NCBI RefSeq assembly: GCF_000275845.1
Contig: NW_006766907.1
Coordinates: forward strand, 260,380 to 324,379
Source of the DNA: Dichomitus squalens LYAD-421 SS1
Taxonomy: Eukaryota > Basidiomycota > Agaricomycetes > Polyporales > Polyporaceae
Reading direction: 5' to 3'
Length of the DNA: 64,000 bases
The notes under the pieces are model-generated. The model did not search any database, was not told where the DNA came from, and worked only from the letters and a program-made list of their open reading frames with translations. This document shows positions 12,170 through 24,286 of the stretch, piece after piece (position 1 is the stretch's first letter; each line of letters starts with the position of its first letter). The position numbers were made by a program, and so were the translations under genes.

Positions 12170-12610
12170 CATAATGTCCGGTTTGTCAACCTCTGTCATA
12201 GTGTCAAGCGTTGAATCACGCGTGCTAGGAATAAAAAAACACATCTCCACAGACGAAGGGACCGGGATACCATTGAAGGCTTGCGTGGAGAGAGTGATAC
12301 ATCGAGTAAGGAGAAACAGAATTGTTACTCCAGATAGGTGGCCTCCCTACCAGAAGAGTGTCACCTCCGAGTCGCTGTCAAATGTGAGGATGAAGTTGTA
12401 AGAGAATCGTGCTGCAAATACGGCGCAGTCGGCTCCTGAGCGTGTGCATGGTATCAATCGCCCTCGTGAGGATCGAACCAAGAACGGAGAATGTCCAGCA
12501 AACATCGAGGCTAGACGCAAGCTCGGATGCTAGATCATGTCTAGGCGTCATTGCGCTGCGCTCTACTATAAGGTCTCCGGTGCGGACTGAACATCTGAGT
12601 TGTCCGCCAT
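12170..12610 (-). pseudogene. DUF6533 membrane-protein pseudogene
   Basis: A degenerate duplicate of the start of the gene at 8708-10354. It begins MADNSDVQ at 12610, then runs into stops where the intact gene has its first exon end. Downstream, the DNA matches the DUF6533 exon: SEVTLFW is followed by TAG GGA where the intact gene has ATG GGA, and the FLLNRY segment has become FLLTRC. A shared downstream block (the TTTGACACTATGACAGAGG region, near 12190) confirms homology beyond the exon. The distal membrane segments are not recognisable. Confidence 0.7.
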
Positions 12611-12999
12611 ACTCAGGCTTTAAGAGGTAGCAGTCAGCGTCTAGAAGTATCTGGCAGTTGTGCAGAGATGAGTATGCTGATTGGACAACCATGATGTCGT
12701 GAAGCTCATATACTCATCTGTGCACGGAGATGCTGTTCGCAGCTGACCGTCATATGCATATTGCGTCTTATGATCAGACTCGTCGTCGGATGAACTACCA
12801 GCAGCCTGTCATGATAATGAGATGGTAGCACCAAGGATGCATACTGCGGCGCTATGCATTTGGAGCATTTGTCGCTCGATCTACTGTAAGGATGGAGGTA
12901 CAAACACATGACGGATTCCACAAATTCAGCGGGTGCGGCGGCAAGCAACATGTCCGCAGCGATGCCTACACCTCACTACACCTCAACTGACAACAGCGA

Positions 13000-13250
13000 C
13001 TCAAGGTTCCGATATCAGCTTCTGTAATCTCATCTCTAAGATGCTTGCGAGAGGAGGCACGCGTCGTAGCTGATGCATTGCCTGAACAATGTGAAGGTTG
13101 ATAAAATTTGCAGCTGACAAAGTCGGTTCATTGATAAGAGCGAAACGACAGCTGTCCTACTCCAAAGTAACACTTATGAATCAGTATGGCCAGCCGTATC
13201 GCGCGCAGTCGCGGTTTCGCACACTGGAATCCAACAACATGGGCACAAAG
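13000..13250 (-). repeat. Second copy of the 10.8-kb block
   Basis: Partner of the 10780-10960 segment, on the upstream side of the DUF6533 pseudogene. Similarity is clear but patchy (roughly three-quarters of positions by eye), with indels. It has no coding capacity. Confidence 0.4.
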
Positions 13251-13649
13251 ACATCTAGATTCAATCGAAAGTACCATATATAAAATATGACAGCGCCGGC
13301 TTGGACTTAATGACCGCGCGTGTGGAATACAGAGATCCTAGGTACTTACAGCCCTATGGGGATTTGGGGCGGTGTGATTCGGATGATACTTTTGGCCCAG
13401 GACTGGACGGAGCAACACTACTTGTGTGATGACAGGTGAGCACACCAAGCATGAGATGAGCGCAATACAGCACTGCTGATGACTGTCTTCGTTGGAGGGC
13501 TGGGCTTGCAGTTATCGGATGAAGTGGCCAGTAGGTGAGGATTGCCGCATTTCATCGCGACCTACTGGACCCGTCATAGTTCATGTGCTCACGTGACCCT
13601 GGGCTACGCGCATTCGTACGTGGCCCCGGCCCCCCTTTAGTCTCTAATC

Positions 13650-14610
13650 TCCTCTCAGCCAGCCTTCGACTCCTTCACCTCGCGTCAATATCGCTGGAGA
13701 GCCTGCATCCATACAATATCAACGTGCTACAGACCTCGGTCTCCTGAAAGCTGGCAGGGGTATTGAACGAGCTTCTCCATTCAGTACCCACGAAGACTTC
13801 GAGGCCCGACCACGACTGAAAGAAGGAGCCTCAATGAGCTTTGCCAGGACAACCACGCCCTCTTCGACTTTTTCGGCGGGCTAGAGCTCAAGCCGCCCAG
13901 GTAGCAAGGACATTATACTGCGAGTTGACAGACAGCGGCTTGCCGGTACGTACCCGCCTTGATCGTTCAATAAATGCCTCGTTGATGAAGGGGCCCGATA
14001 TGCCAGCTACCTGAATTTCGCTCTGCGACATACACTGCGTTGACGGGCGTGCCGCCGAAGACTGCTTTCATCTAGCAGTGTGGCGATCTTGGTGAGTACC
14101 TATGCATTCACGGGTTCCGCGTTCTTCATGCATATTCGCCTCTTCATGCCTGCCCTGCAAGAGCGACCATGCGCTCGCGCTGTCCCTGCAGATTCCACGT
14201 GCGATCTCTCTATCGAAGTCGAAGACTTGTCCCACCTCCAGGACTGGCTCCCTGAGCAGTCCATGGCACGCAGCGCTGTACATGGCCATACTCTCATGAA
14301 CTTCGAGGGCTTTGCGGACAAGGTATGTCTTCCTCTTTCCTCACATTCGTAATACATGCACTCCGTTCGCTTACGTCGGCTCTGTGACAGGGCAAAGTCC
14401 TCCTGTGCTGCAACCCCGCGCGTCATCAACAAAACGACAGGCTGCAACATCGTGTCGCGCCTCGATACGGTCAACGGGTCGAACAAGTCCGCGTCAACGC
14501 GACTGGGCGCGTACGCGCTGATGCGGGCGGACGCGGGGTCTGCACGCGCGCGGCGCGCGGACTACGCGACGTGGCAGGAATGGTCGATGGACACCCGGGA
14601 GAAGTGATGT
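13650..14610 (+). pseudogene. Least-decayed copy (3) of the unknown repeated gene family
   Basis: After a GTGAGT donor at about 14092 and a CAG acceptor at about 14187, the frame reads DSTCDLSIEVEDLSHLQDWLPEQ, then SARSAVHGH-like and LMNFEGFADK. It reaches a GTATGT donor near 14322 and continues as INKTTGCNIVSRLDTVNG, with an Arg/Ala-rich end closing at a stop near 14605. Here the codon that is TAG in copies 1 and 4 is CAG (Gln), so this copy preserves the ancestral reading longest. However, the preceding exon (near 14070) contains an in-frame TAG, so it is probably also inactive. I do not recognise the protein family. Confidence 0.35.
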
Positions 14611-14879
14611 AGGAAGCTCGTGCTCAGAAGAAGCATTATCAGAGTTGTGGGCGGGCCGCGATCGCGCTGGGTGATGGGGTAAGCCGAGAATCTAGTCGCT
14701 GGTATGTGTGGTTCTAGTTCTTCCCCAATTCAATTCTCTACGTGGTCGTGCTTTACAACTGATGTCCGCGCGTAGTCCGTCGAAGGCACATGAGTGCTGT
14801 ATGAGTGCCGTCGAAAGCGTTTGCCGTTGCCCAGTGAGACGAATGCTACCGTTTATTTACTGAAGACAGTAGGCTGCAT

Positions 14880-15362
14880 TGCCGCAGATGTACTACACCG
14901 CAGTGAATGTGTGGATGGCTTTGGGTCAGTTTGGGCAGGTCGCTCGTCCTCGCGTCCTCGGCCACCGCGAGGATACCAGGCATACGACGGTGCATACAGG
15001 TATGTCGAAAACGAGAACCTCGATGTCCACAGGGACGTCCAGGACTTGTCACACCTCTAGAACCTGCTCTTCAGCAGCTCTCTTCGGTATGTAGCGCACA
15101 AAACTGCGATTAGCTCGCTATTCGACGCACGACTTTTCTCTCGTAGGTTTCGAGATCCTCGCCATTTGCGCGTACTCGTCGCCTCTCCCACCACATCGCA
15201 ATTATGTCAATGTCTCTGGTCCCCTGCATTCGACTACCCCGTCTCCTGTTCTGTGACATGATAGGACCAAGATTTTATGCTTAGCCTCATGTACGTCATT
15301 GACAACGCAACCGCTGCGTCTTTGTCTCTCTTCTTCACGTTGGCCAGCTCGCCGACAAAGTC
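14880..15362 (+). pseudogene. Decayed copy 4 of the unknown repeated gene family
   Basis: From 15016 to 15271 it aligns without gaps to 8029-8284. Most differences are C/T or A/G transitions, and several fall at CpG sites. It has the same DVQDLSHL then TAG arrangement as copy 1. Similarity continues, gapped, to about 15362 (the TTGGCCAGCTC word). No continuous frame follows. Confidence 0.55.
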
Positions 15363-15799
15363 ACGTCCAACGCTGCCGCCGGTCTATGCGCGCCTCCTAC
15401 TTACCGGCGCCGCGACCATCCGCTCAGATAGCTGCATGAATTCCGGGGTCCTTATTACCGCACGGCCTCGCGACGCTCATGCTGCGCCCAGGAAGCAGCG
15501 CAGTGTAAGAGGCGAAGTCGGTCCGATCCCTGTTCTCCTGCAGAATGATTTGAGGCATGCCAGTGCTTCCATCTGCTAGAACTCGAGCCGCATGGGCGCT
15601 GAGTGTTGTTCGCCAGGCGCTCGTACCAGTGCCCTGACGCCGTGTTGAACGTTGTCTGTTCCTGTTCTCCCATGTGCTTGCAGAGGTTCGCCTTGACCAA
15701 CTATAAGCCCATTGTACACCTTGCCTCCGTGCAGAGTATATGTCCTCACCATATCATGGGGTTAGCGATGCACTACTGATACTGCATCTTCAGTGAGCC

Positions 15800-17746
15800 A
15801 TGATTTGGAACCCGCTGCCAGCTGTCATCGCCGCTCTGTCCTACCTCTCCTACGGTGGCTGGCAGAGTCTCTCCCCTCAGGCAAGTGCCAATGGCGATAG
15901 GTGGAACTGCCGTCCTTTCCTCCCGAACCTTTTCGTGGAAACACCTCCATCTCCTGGCCTCCCAGTTATCCGTGGTGCCACGAAGGCATTGAACGACTAT
16001 TTTACGTCAAAGTTTGCACAGGGTGGTATCGACAGTCTCTCCGTCGCTGTCGTAACATCCAACACAGTGCTATACGAGAAGAACTTCGGAGTCTTGAGGG
16101 CCAACGAGACGAATTCTCCACCCACGACGAGCCATGCCTCGTATCGGATTGCCTCTATCTCTAAGCTCTTCACCGTCCTCGAGGGGTTCATCCTGGAGCA
16201 ACGTGGTATCATATCTTGGTGAATGACTTCGTATTCCCACGCTGTGATAGAAATTGACTGTGAGTCTTAGGGACGATCCTGTCGACAAGTACCTTGAAGA
16301 CTTCAGGTATCGCTTAGACGGTCTTGATCCGCACGGACCTCAGCCGACACCGGAGGAGGCTCCGATCACACTCCTTCAGCTCGCGACTCACATGTCTGGC
16401 CTTGGTCGGGACTGGCCTCCTGGATCGGCCGCAAACTGGCCATATGAAGTCAGCGGTGGCGGACCGCCGCCGGACAACGGACGTCCGTTCCCCACGTACG
16501 AGGCACTTTTCGACGACCTGCCTAAACACCACCTCGTGTCCTATCCCTGGACATACCCCTCTTACTCTAACACAGGGGTCGGTATCCTAGGACTTGCACT
16601 CGCTGCTGCAAGCAGTGCGGCGGACGGAAACTACTCCAGAATCTCCCATGCTGACTTGCTACAACGGGATATCTTTGGCCCCCTGGGGCTGAACGGAAGC
16701 CACTTCCTCGCCACCGATCAAAATAAGGACTCCATTGTGATATCTTCTGTCATGCCGGAGGTTGTGGTATGCGAATCATACTCGTCGGCGCGCATACGAA
16801 CAGACACTGACGTTCCACTCCTAGGACGACGACTTCCTGAATCCCATGAATCCTTCGGGCGGTCAATTCTCCTCCTTGTCCGACTTCATCATGCTCGCTC
16901 AGACGCTGCTGAACCCTCGACATCCGAAGAGTCCACTCACGCAGTACTCGCTGAACAGATGGTTCAAGCCAGTGCACGCGTTCGAGGAGGACGACTGGAC
17001 GGAGATGGGCTTCCTATGGGAGGTCATCAAGGCCCGAGACTCCAGCGGACGCCTTCGGAGGATCTACTGGAAACGTACGTTCTCCGAGTCTAAGCGAATA
17101 CGTCGTCTCTTACTCGATTATCCCCTTCGTTATGCGTGTGTAGTAGGAAACCTGCCAGGTTTCAATACTGTTATCGCCGTCCATCCTGGGTCTTCGTACA
17201 GCGTCATCGTCCTCATGGCTTAGCTCATATCCCGATGCCGCAGAACTTGCATACGACGCCTTTGAGATTATGCAACCTGGCATCGATCGAGCACTTTCTG
17301 ACTTGGTAAAAGAGCTGTACTCTGGGCAGTGGGTAGTGGTTCAGCCTGGACAAAATACGACCGAAGGCTCGTCTGCCACAATCACCGTCCACAAGGGCAC
17401 GCTCTATATCGACGAATTCATCCTCCTCGGTGTCGACGCGCTTGAGAAAATGGACGCTAAGGGCCGCGTGGCGTTGCGCCCAACGCGGCGCGACGAGTTC
17501 CGGTACGTAAGATCACATTGAGTGCTGTGATCCTCCTGACGCTCCCTCGGTTCTCTAAGTTTGGATATCGGCCTACCGTTGTATAACGGCAAACGGCACA
17601 CGGCCTGCTTCCCGTACTGGGTTGGGCAGGACTCGTGGGGGCTGCGCGACAATGCCCCGATAAACGCAATCTACTTCACTAGTTCGGGAGAGGGCCGGCG
17701 ATTGCATTTTCCATCTCTGTCTATGGTCATGGAGAGGATGAGGTAG
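15800..17746 (+). CDS. Beta-lactamase-like serine hydrolase, probably frameshifted
   Basis: Starts MIWNPLPAVIAALSYLSYGG, a hydrophobic signal or anchor segment. The class C beta-lactamase/transpeptidase-like fold is shown by SISK (residues 119-122, the SxxK nucleophile motif) and YSNTG (the Tyr-x-Asn motif), with LLQLATHMSGLG between them. Introns fall at about 16220-16269, 16765-16824 and 17074-17145, plus one near 17503-17557. Around 17219-17221 the frame breaks: SYSVIVLMA ends in TAG, while the next frame continues directly as SSYPDAAELAYDAFEIMQPG to the end. One extra T would explain this, and no splice site does. The gene is therefore a recent pseudogene or the assembly has a single-base error. 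Related fungal proteins act on unknown esters or amides; no beta-lactam role is implied. Confidence 0.75.
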
Positions 17747-18272
17747 GGTAGGTTTTCAGCTTCGACCTTCCCATCGCAGAGGGATGCTCCTAATCGATGT
17801 CCTCAAATTTCAGCGCTTCGCCATTCAAAGCAGTCGAAGGGGAATGAGGCAAGTGCGAGTAACGTGCAGAAGACATTCCAGAACTCGGACGAGGAGATCA
17901 GTTCATCTCACAGCGCTACTATCGCATAGGACTCGTCCGAGATAATGAACTATCTCAAAATCGTAATGTCTACAAGCCAACATGTTGTGCAGGGCACAGG
18001 GTGTACATGAGTGTCGTTCGAGGGACCTACAACGAGGGTTATCAGAGCGCTGGACGCTGGACGCTGAACACTGCTGCGCGCGGAGGAAGCACATTAAGAT
18101 CATACCTGATGTATAAGTGGCATTCTCACAAGAGGTCCGCAGGAATATATACGTGATACACGTAAACTGTCTGCCTCACTAGCCATAATGAAACGACGAC
18201 AAGACTAATGCGACTAATACGTACAGCAGGTTGCTCTCGACCAAGTGCACGACAGTCTTTCTCAGACTGGAA
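17747..18272. other. intergenic, no supportable gene
   Basis: About 500 nt between the serine hydrolase and the convergent minus-strand gene. A short CTGGACG repetition near 18050 is the only pattern seen. Confidence 0.5.
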
Positions 18273-19647
18273 CTAGTCAATCAAGCACACTCCCCAGTTG
18301 ACGTTGCCCCAGTTGTCCGCACGTCTGACCAAGACGCTCCCGCCCGACCTTAATTTGACCCGTTCTTCAGTACCAGAAGAATCGGCCGCTTGGATGATGC
18401 CGTCGACGCTGCCCGGGCTGGCAACGCGAATGCTGTTGTTACCGCCCAATATCGAGTTGGGCAGTCCATTTCGATGCAAAACTTGTCCTTCCCAACCGTG
18501 AATTCAGCACCAAACAGCGAGCCGTAGAAGCTCAGCGCTCAGGGCCCAACCCCCCGCGTGCACTTTCTGGAAGGCGTACCAGGCTGCCGGTACCCATCGT
18601 CCCTTCTCACTTGCCCGACCTCCATAGTGTATCTGACCTCGCCGTTTTCGGCCTTGTGATCTGTCATGTCTACATCGGTGGTAGTGTTGTTGACGACGAG
18701 CAGCACATTCATAGCGTCCTTTGTGAGCAGGTACGTTGCCACTATACGAAGTAGGTAGATTAGCTTATGGACAAGCAAACACGGATGGTCGGAATGGCAC
18801 AGCCCCTCTACAGGCGTAACACGATTCTAGCACCTCAGTCTTCGCAAGTTGCCAGCGAACGTACATACCTCCAAAGATTCCAGACGAGAGGATTAATCCT
18901 GTTGCACCCACTACCACTGTCCTCAGCCCATGTTCCAGCACCGTCACCGCCACGACTTGGACCATCCATTTCAGGCCACTCTCACCGTCTTGTAGACAGC
19001 TGATAATCTCGGCAACGCGACCACGCCGCAGATCAGCATCATCACGGTCCCCCAGCCGGACTTGGTCGCATTCACGATGGCGTTCAGGTCTGTGCGAAGT
19101 TCGTGAAGTATCTTCTCCAACGCGTCTCCCTTCGCAGAGCGCAGCTGCATCAGCTTGCGCTCGGTGATCATGAACTGGCCCGCGCTTCCGGCATTGACGT
19201 TGGAAGCAGCCGGAGGTTCCGTCGCGGGTGTCAGAAGATCGTCCACCTGTTTCTCCTCCAAGTCTGCGTTCATCCGGGTGTCGGTGGACTCCCAATCGCG
19301 GCACGACAGTTCCAACGCCTCATAACGGACCAACAGGAAAGTCTTCACATCCTGCGCCGGTGGGTAGCCTGTTTGGAATAGGATGCCGATCTCAATCGCC
19401 GTCTTCGGCCCGTCCTTGTCCCGTGACGGAACGGCAAATTGCCCGTCTAGATGCGTCGTGGTGAGCGTAAGGCGTACTCTAGAGGGATGGGTGCAAACAA
19501 GCGGAGCGGAATTCAAAACGCACGTGCCAATGTCTTCTGCAGCTGGTGGACGAGCGTGGCTGCATCTATGAAGACCTTGATAGGATTCATCAGGGACAGG
19601 TCGGTGGTACACTTACAAAAAGCCATCGTGTGGTTGGTGGTAGGCAT
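18273..19647 (-). CDS. Unrecognised multi-exon gene with hydrophobic segments
   Basis: The start at 19647 reads MPTTNHTMAF through VFIDAATLVHQLQKTLA to a GTGCGT donor. It rejoins after a CTAG acceptor (phase fits, giving LAHGQFAVPS) and runs through a long charged stretch (DKDGPKTAIEIGILFQ to EKQVDDLLTP) and a helical ERKLMQLRSAKGDALEKILHELR, then a hydrophobic GWGTVMMLICGVVALPRL. A later exon gives VVVGATGLILSSGIFGG (membrane-like), and the C-terminal part reads NVLLVVNNTTTDVDMTD and NSILGGNNSIRVAS, ending NWGVCLID. Two joints in the C-terminal region (near 18540 and 18480) need frame changes I cannot attribute to clean introns, so it may be damaged. I do not recognise the family. Confidence 0.45.
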
Positions 19648-20518
19648 GATGGCGTGCGTGGAAGTAGCGAGATAGTCTGCTCGACTGGGATGAGGGATAC
19701 GACTGTCTTCCCTGTTTACGTAGTAGAAGCGAAGCCGAGGAGCAGCGGTACTCAAAAGGAGAAACGACGAACGTGCATCTGCAGCAACGCAGATGATACT
19801 GTAGATAAACCAGAGTTTCGCCAAGCTTCCGAGTCCGTGTATCCCAGGTGTCCTCGAATATCACCTGTCATGGTTATCTATGGCACGCATGTTTAGACTC
19901 CGAGTTTGATACAGCTTATGCCGTCACCGTTGAAGCTGTCAGCAGAGATTAGTTGTGCGTTTGCGACTTGCCAGTGAACGGGATATGGACATATACTGAC
20001 CTCATATGATCTCGGGAGTCTCCGGATCGTCTATGTCACCTGTGTGGCACTTCATCAACTTTCTTCGGTGCAGTAGCATCATCAACCCATATAAACAAAC
20101 TGATACATGCCGATGACGGTCATAGATTCAGGAGCATCATGCGGCGGTGGATAGGGAAGCAGGTAATTTGAATCAGGCGGGACTCCGTATTCTTCCACGT
20201 GTTCACTTCTGGCTATGATAGACGACAGCTTGTAAATCTACTGTACATCCAATGTTAGTGTGCATGAATATACATCAAGCCGCCCCACCTACTGCATGAA
20301 TAAGCGCTTACTGACATAGCCGTTCTTCACGCGAGGTTGACGTCCAACCAAAACACTGAGCCGCAGAGAAATGCGGACGGCTCAGATGACAGACGTGCTC
20401 GTGTGGTACGTCAAGTGAGTGATTCTAGCACGACGATGCATAGTCGATTCAGTAGTAACAGTGATGAATTAGCCCTCAAAACCCCGGAGATTCGCATATA
20501 CAAGTCAAAACGGTTCGC
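19648..20518. other. intergenic, no supportable gene
   Basis: Contains the presumed 5' flank of the minus-strand gene and the 3' flank of the Egh16-like gene. Frames at 20337-20672 (+) are the antisense shadow of the next gene. Confidence 0.5.
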
Positions 20519-21271
20519 TCAGTCGAGGTCCTCGAGTGCAATGCGCGCAGCACGAGCAGCCCGGGTTCCCTTCGACAGTAGAGTTAGACAGGGATCTATT
20601 AAGGGTGAGAGAGGACGAGAAGAGGTGTTACGTACGACAGCTCCATCCTCACGCTTCTTCGGCGAGTTCTGAACAACAACGCAGTTCCCGAAGCCACCGG
20701 CGGTCTTGAGCGAGACGAGACACTTGTTCTTGCTCTTACCGCCCTGGCACGCGGACGGCAGCTGAATGATGAGCTCCTCCGGGCCGACGTTGGTCGGGTT
20801 CTGCGTCGACGAGCAGCATACCGTCAGATTTGAAACAGCAATAGGAAACTGGATAATCACGGACCTTGGTGCCATTCTTCTTGACGGTCGCCTTCGTGAA
20901 CTTCTTGCCGGTGCCGGTGACGTCGACCAGAGCAGAGACGATTTCGCGAGAGCCATCGACACCACTGTAGACGTGCATGAGTCGGGGTTCGCGGATAGGA
21001 CTATGGCTGGTCAAGGAACGCACGTGTTGAAGTTGGTGATGGTAGCGTCGAACGACTTGTCCGCCTTCAACGTGATAACGCTCGAGCTGTCGAGCTTCTG
21101 AGCAATATTGGTGTTGCCGCAGGGCTTTTCGTTCGTAGGCCGCTGGACGTCATTACGAGTGGGCTTGCCGTTGACACCGAGTACGGGCGTAATCGCGGCG
21201 TGCGCGCTGACCTCCATCGAGACGGAGAAGAGGACGATGGCGGCGGCGATGACGGACTTGGAGAAGAACAT
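20519..21271 (-). CDS. Secreted Egh16-like (GEgh16/Gas1-type) protein
   Basis: Starts MFFSKSVIAAAIVLFSVSMEVSA, a clear signal peptide, followed at once by HAAITPVLGVNG and NDVQRP, then CGNTN, the N-terminal signature of the Egh16/Gas1 family of small secreted fungal proteins first found in cereal mildew and appressoria. Four exons splice cleanly: NFNT joins GVDGSREIVSALVDVTGTG; after KNGTK an acceptor leads to NPTNVGPEELIIQLP; then GKSKNKCLVSLKTAGGFGNCVVVQ; and finally GTRAARAARIALEDLD with TGA at 20519. Cysteines are spaced for disulphides in the extracellular space. In plant pathogens members are expressed during infection. Saprotrophic basidiomycetes carry many, where the role is unknown. 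A TATA-like AATAAATA lies about 150 nt upstream (near 21420). Confidence 0.85.
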
Positions 21272-22824
21272 GATGACCTCGGTATAAGTGAGAAAGGAAG
21301 AGGCTGAAGGCGTAAGAAAGAAAGACTAAGGGCGTGAAGAGGATCCGGCCTCGATATGGTGAAAGAGAATGGAAGACGGCGGGACAGCGGGGTGCGCTGA
21401 GCGAGGGCTGTCAGGTATTTATTCGCATCTCCCTTCCGGTACATCCAACCGATGGACGCATCAAAGCGAGCGCGAGCATTCAATGCCCTGCCGTGCCCGG
21501 GAGGCCGCTGCCAATGAGCGGTTGCAACACTGATGGAGGTGTAGTGCAGCGGCCGTTTCAGGCAACACCAGGCACAAAACCGTCATTGGTTCATCGACAG
21601 ACGATGTCGGGCAGCCCTCGACGATCACAATAATGAGCATCCAGCAGTCGTATTCCAGTCCAAGCTCACGAGGTCAATATTCGGGGAATATGCGCTGAGG
21701 TGACATTGTTATGACCAGCCAGTACAGTTTACAAGGCAGAAGAGTCGTATCACTCACATCAGCTCGGGACCACAAACACAAGGGCGCGCAAAGGTGGACA
21801 GCACCCGCTCGCGAGAATGGATTGATCAAGGTCGGTCCTGCGTTGAGATCACTCATGGTAGCCCCATCAAGTATACCGGTACGGCAGCATACCCCGCGTG
21901 ATGAGACAGGCCGTGCTAGGGTATTGCGAGCTCTAGAGCCCCGCACGTGCTATACGTCCTCAACCACAGGTAGTAAGCCATCCTAAGCGAATACGAAAGC
22001 ATGGCTGTATCTGTCGAGTACAGGATACCCTTCAGGAGAGGAGGTGTATCCGCAGGATACATAGGGAGACCGGGAGCGTTCTGCTTGGACGATGGAACAT
22101 TCATCGCGCGCTTCGTAAATGTCTTACAAGACATCAGCGCGAGATGGCGGCCTTACAGTGCCATGCGCGATCACATCATACCCACATCAAACGGTCAGAT
22201 GGGCCATGAGCTGTGCATATGTGCCTGCAAGACATTCATCGTCGAGTGCAACGGGGATACACGATCGTCAATGGTACGTACAGTACGGAGTCTTGAGGAC
22301 GATGATCACGCCAGCCCGTAGACAAACTCGTGACCGTGGTTGGTGTGGAATCAGCGTACGCAGGGAGAATCGTAAGTCGCACGATCTGTTTATTGGTACG
22401 GTCGACCAGACGTGGTTAGATATTGTAGAGAAATGAATGGTGGAGTGGAAGAAGTGGGCCAACGTTGAGTAGCGCCGTCGGCTGACGCATCGACCTCGTC
22501 TCTCGAGTCGCAGTCGGCGGTCAGGCCGAGCTCGGAGCAGCTCGCGTGCCGCATTCCTTGACTTCGCTTTTCTGCATCCACATCTATACCTAAGGGCACA
22601 GCGAGAATCACGACGTCCACCATACTAGTCTCCTGGTCTACCTAACCTACTGCGTCGACTCCAAGGCCTCGCACACGGCCTGCACTCATTCACCACCCAC
22701 ACGATCGCGGATCTGACTTCCGTCTACGCGCAACGTAGAACCGGATTGCTTTCATATCCTGCAGCGCGCGAGGGCTATACGACATCGGGAGACCACTCTG
22801 AGCTATCTATACACTCCGTATAAC
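21272..22824. other. intergenic, no supportable gene
   Basis: Contains the Egh16-like promoter on the left and the CAB2 promoter on the right. Frames such as 22001-22321 (+) have no recognisable motif or splice partners. Confidence 0.45.
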
Positions 22825-24286
22825 ATGACGACATCCGCACAATCCGATGGCGCGAACACTTTCAACAACACTTCCGGGGAGTCGTTCTCCGCCGAAAAGT
22901 ACTTTGCCACCCAACCGCCACCGCCGTCTCTCGAACAAGATGTCGCGCGCGTGAAGGATTTTCTGCAGAAGCAGCTGCAGGAGAGGCGGAAGGTCGTGCT
23001 CGTCACGGTGCGTTCTCCGAGACTATCCTTCGCGCTGATTTGGGCTGATCCGCGATTCTTCTCCGCCTCGTCGATCTACAACATAGAGCGGTGGGACGAC
23101 AGTACCCCTTGAGCTCAATGTGTGAGCATGCGTCCCAGCTCCTCGTCCGTGTGCAGGCCGCGTTTGGCTGACGCAGTGGGGTCTCTCGTAGCGTGCGGTT
23201 CTTGGATAACTTCAGTGCCGGTGCGTTGACTCGAGCACCATTTCCGGCCCCACTGAGGCATACTGACTTCCGATGTAGGGACGCGTGGTGCAACATCCGC
23301 GGAATACTTCTTGAAGGCGGGCTACGCCGTCATCTTCATGCACCGGCAATTCAGCCTGCAGCCGTTCAGCAGACACTACTCGCACTCCACCCACCCTTTC
23401 CTCGATTTCCTCGACATCAATGAACCCTCCGGCTCATCAGCACCATCCTTCGGAGACATTGCCGTGCGCCCAGAGGAACGCGCACAGCTGCTGGAAGTCC
23501 TCTCTACGTACAAGGCCGTGCAGCGCGCGGGAACACTGCTGACTCTCACCTTCGTCACGGTGAACGACTACTTGTGGCTGTTGCGAGCGGTGAGCCAGGA
23601 GATGAGCTTGCTCGGGAGGAACTGCCTATACTATCTCGCCGCGGCCGTCAGCGATTTCTTTCTCCCGAGACAGAAAATGGTGCGTAGTTTGTTTCCGGCC
23701 CCTTTGTCGCCCGTCCTGCACGGTTGTGCTTCGTACGACCTACCATCTGGCCTCTTGTGCTGATGTATGCGCTCATATAGTCCGTACACAAGATCCAATC
23801 CGGCAAGGGTAGTCTACACATCGAGATGGACCAGGTGCCCAAGATCCTCAAGCCGCTCGTCGCCGAGTGGACGCGCGAGGGGTTCATCGTCTCATTCAAG
23901 GTGCGCCATACCCACGTCCTGCCCCGCTTCCCATAGACCATCATCTCATCGCTCACAATGCCCTGCAGCTCGAGACAGACGAGGACCTGCTCGTCCCGAA
24001 AGCGCGTCAGGCGCTCGCGCGATATGGCCATCAAGTCGTCATCGGAAACGAACTCCATCGGCGCAAGTTCGAGGTCGTGTTCGTCTCCCCGAAGTCCGCT
24101 TCGCCACCTTCCGCCTCTCCCGCGCTCTCTACAGAAATCGCAGAGCCCCCGTCGGCGGACTACGAGGAGACGTGGCTGACGATAGACTTGGAGCAGAACC
24201 CGGAAAAAGAGATCGAAGAGGACATTGTGGCTGAGCTTGTACGGAGACATGCACGTTGGATTGACAATGCTACCAGGAACGTATGA
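22825..24286 (+). CDS. CAB2: Phosphopantothenate-cysteine ligase (CAB2)
   Basis: Second step of coenzyme A synthesis: 4'-phosphopantothenate is joined to cysteine in the cytosol in an ATP- or CTP-dependent reaction. The N-terminus has an acidic leader and RVKDFLQKQLQERRKVVLVT, and across three short introns the conserved SGGTTVPLELN, VRFLDNFSAG and TRGATSAEYFLKAGYAVIFMHR motifs follow. Next come LYYLAAAVSDFF, KIQSGKGSLHIEM and the C-terminal GHQVVIGNELHRRKFEV, ending with a stop at 24286. Motif order and length match eukaryotic Cab2 (PPCS). The ATG at 22825 is the only in-frame start before the first conserved block. Housekeeping gene; its neighbours are unrelated. Confidence 0.9.
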
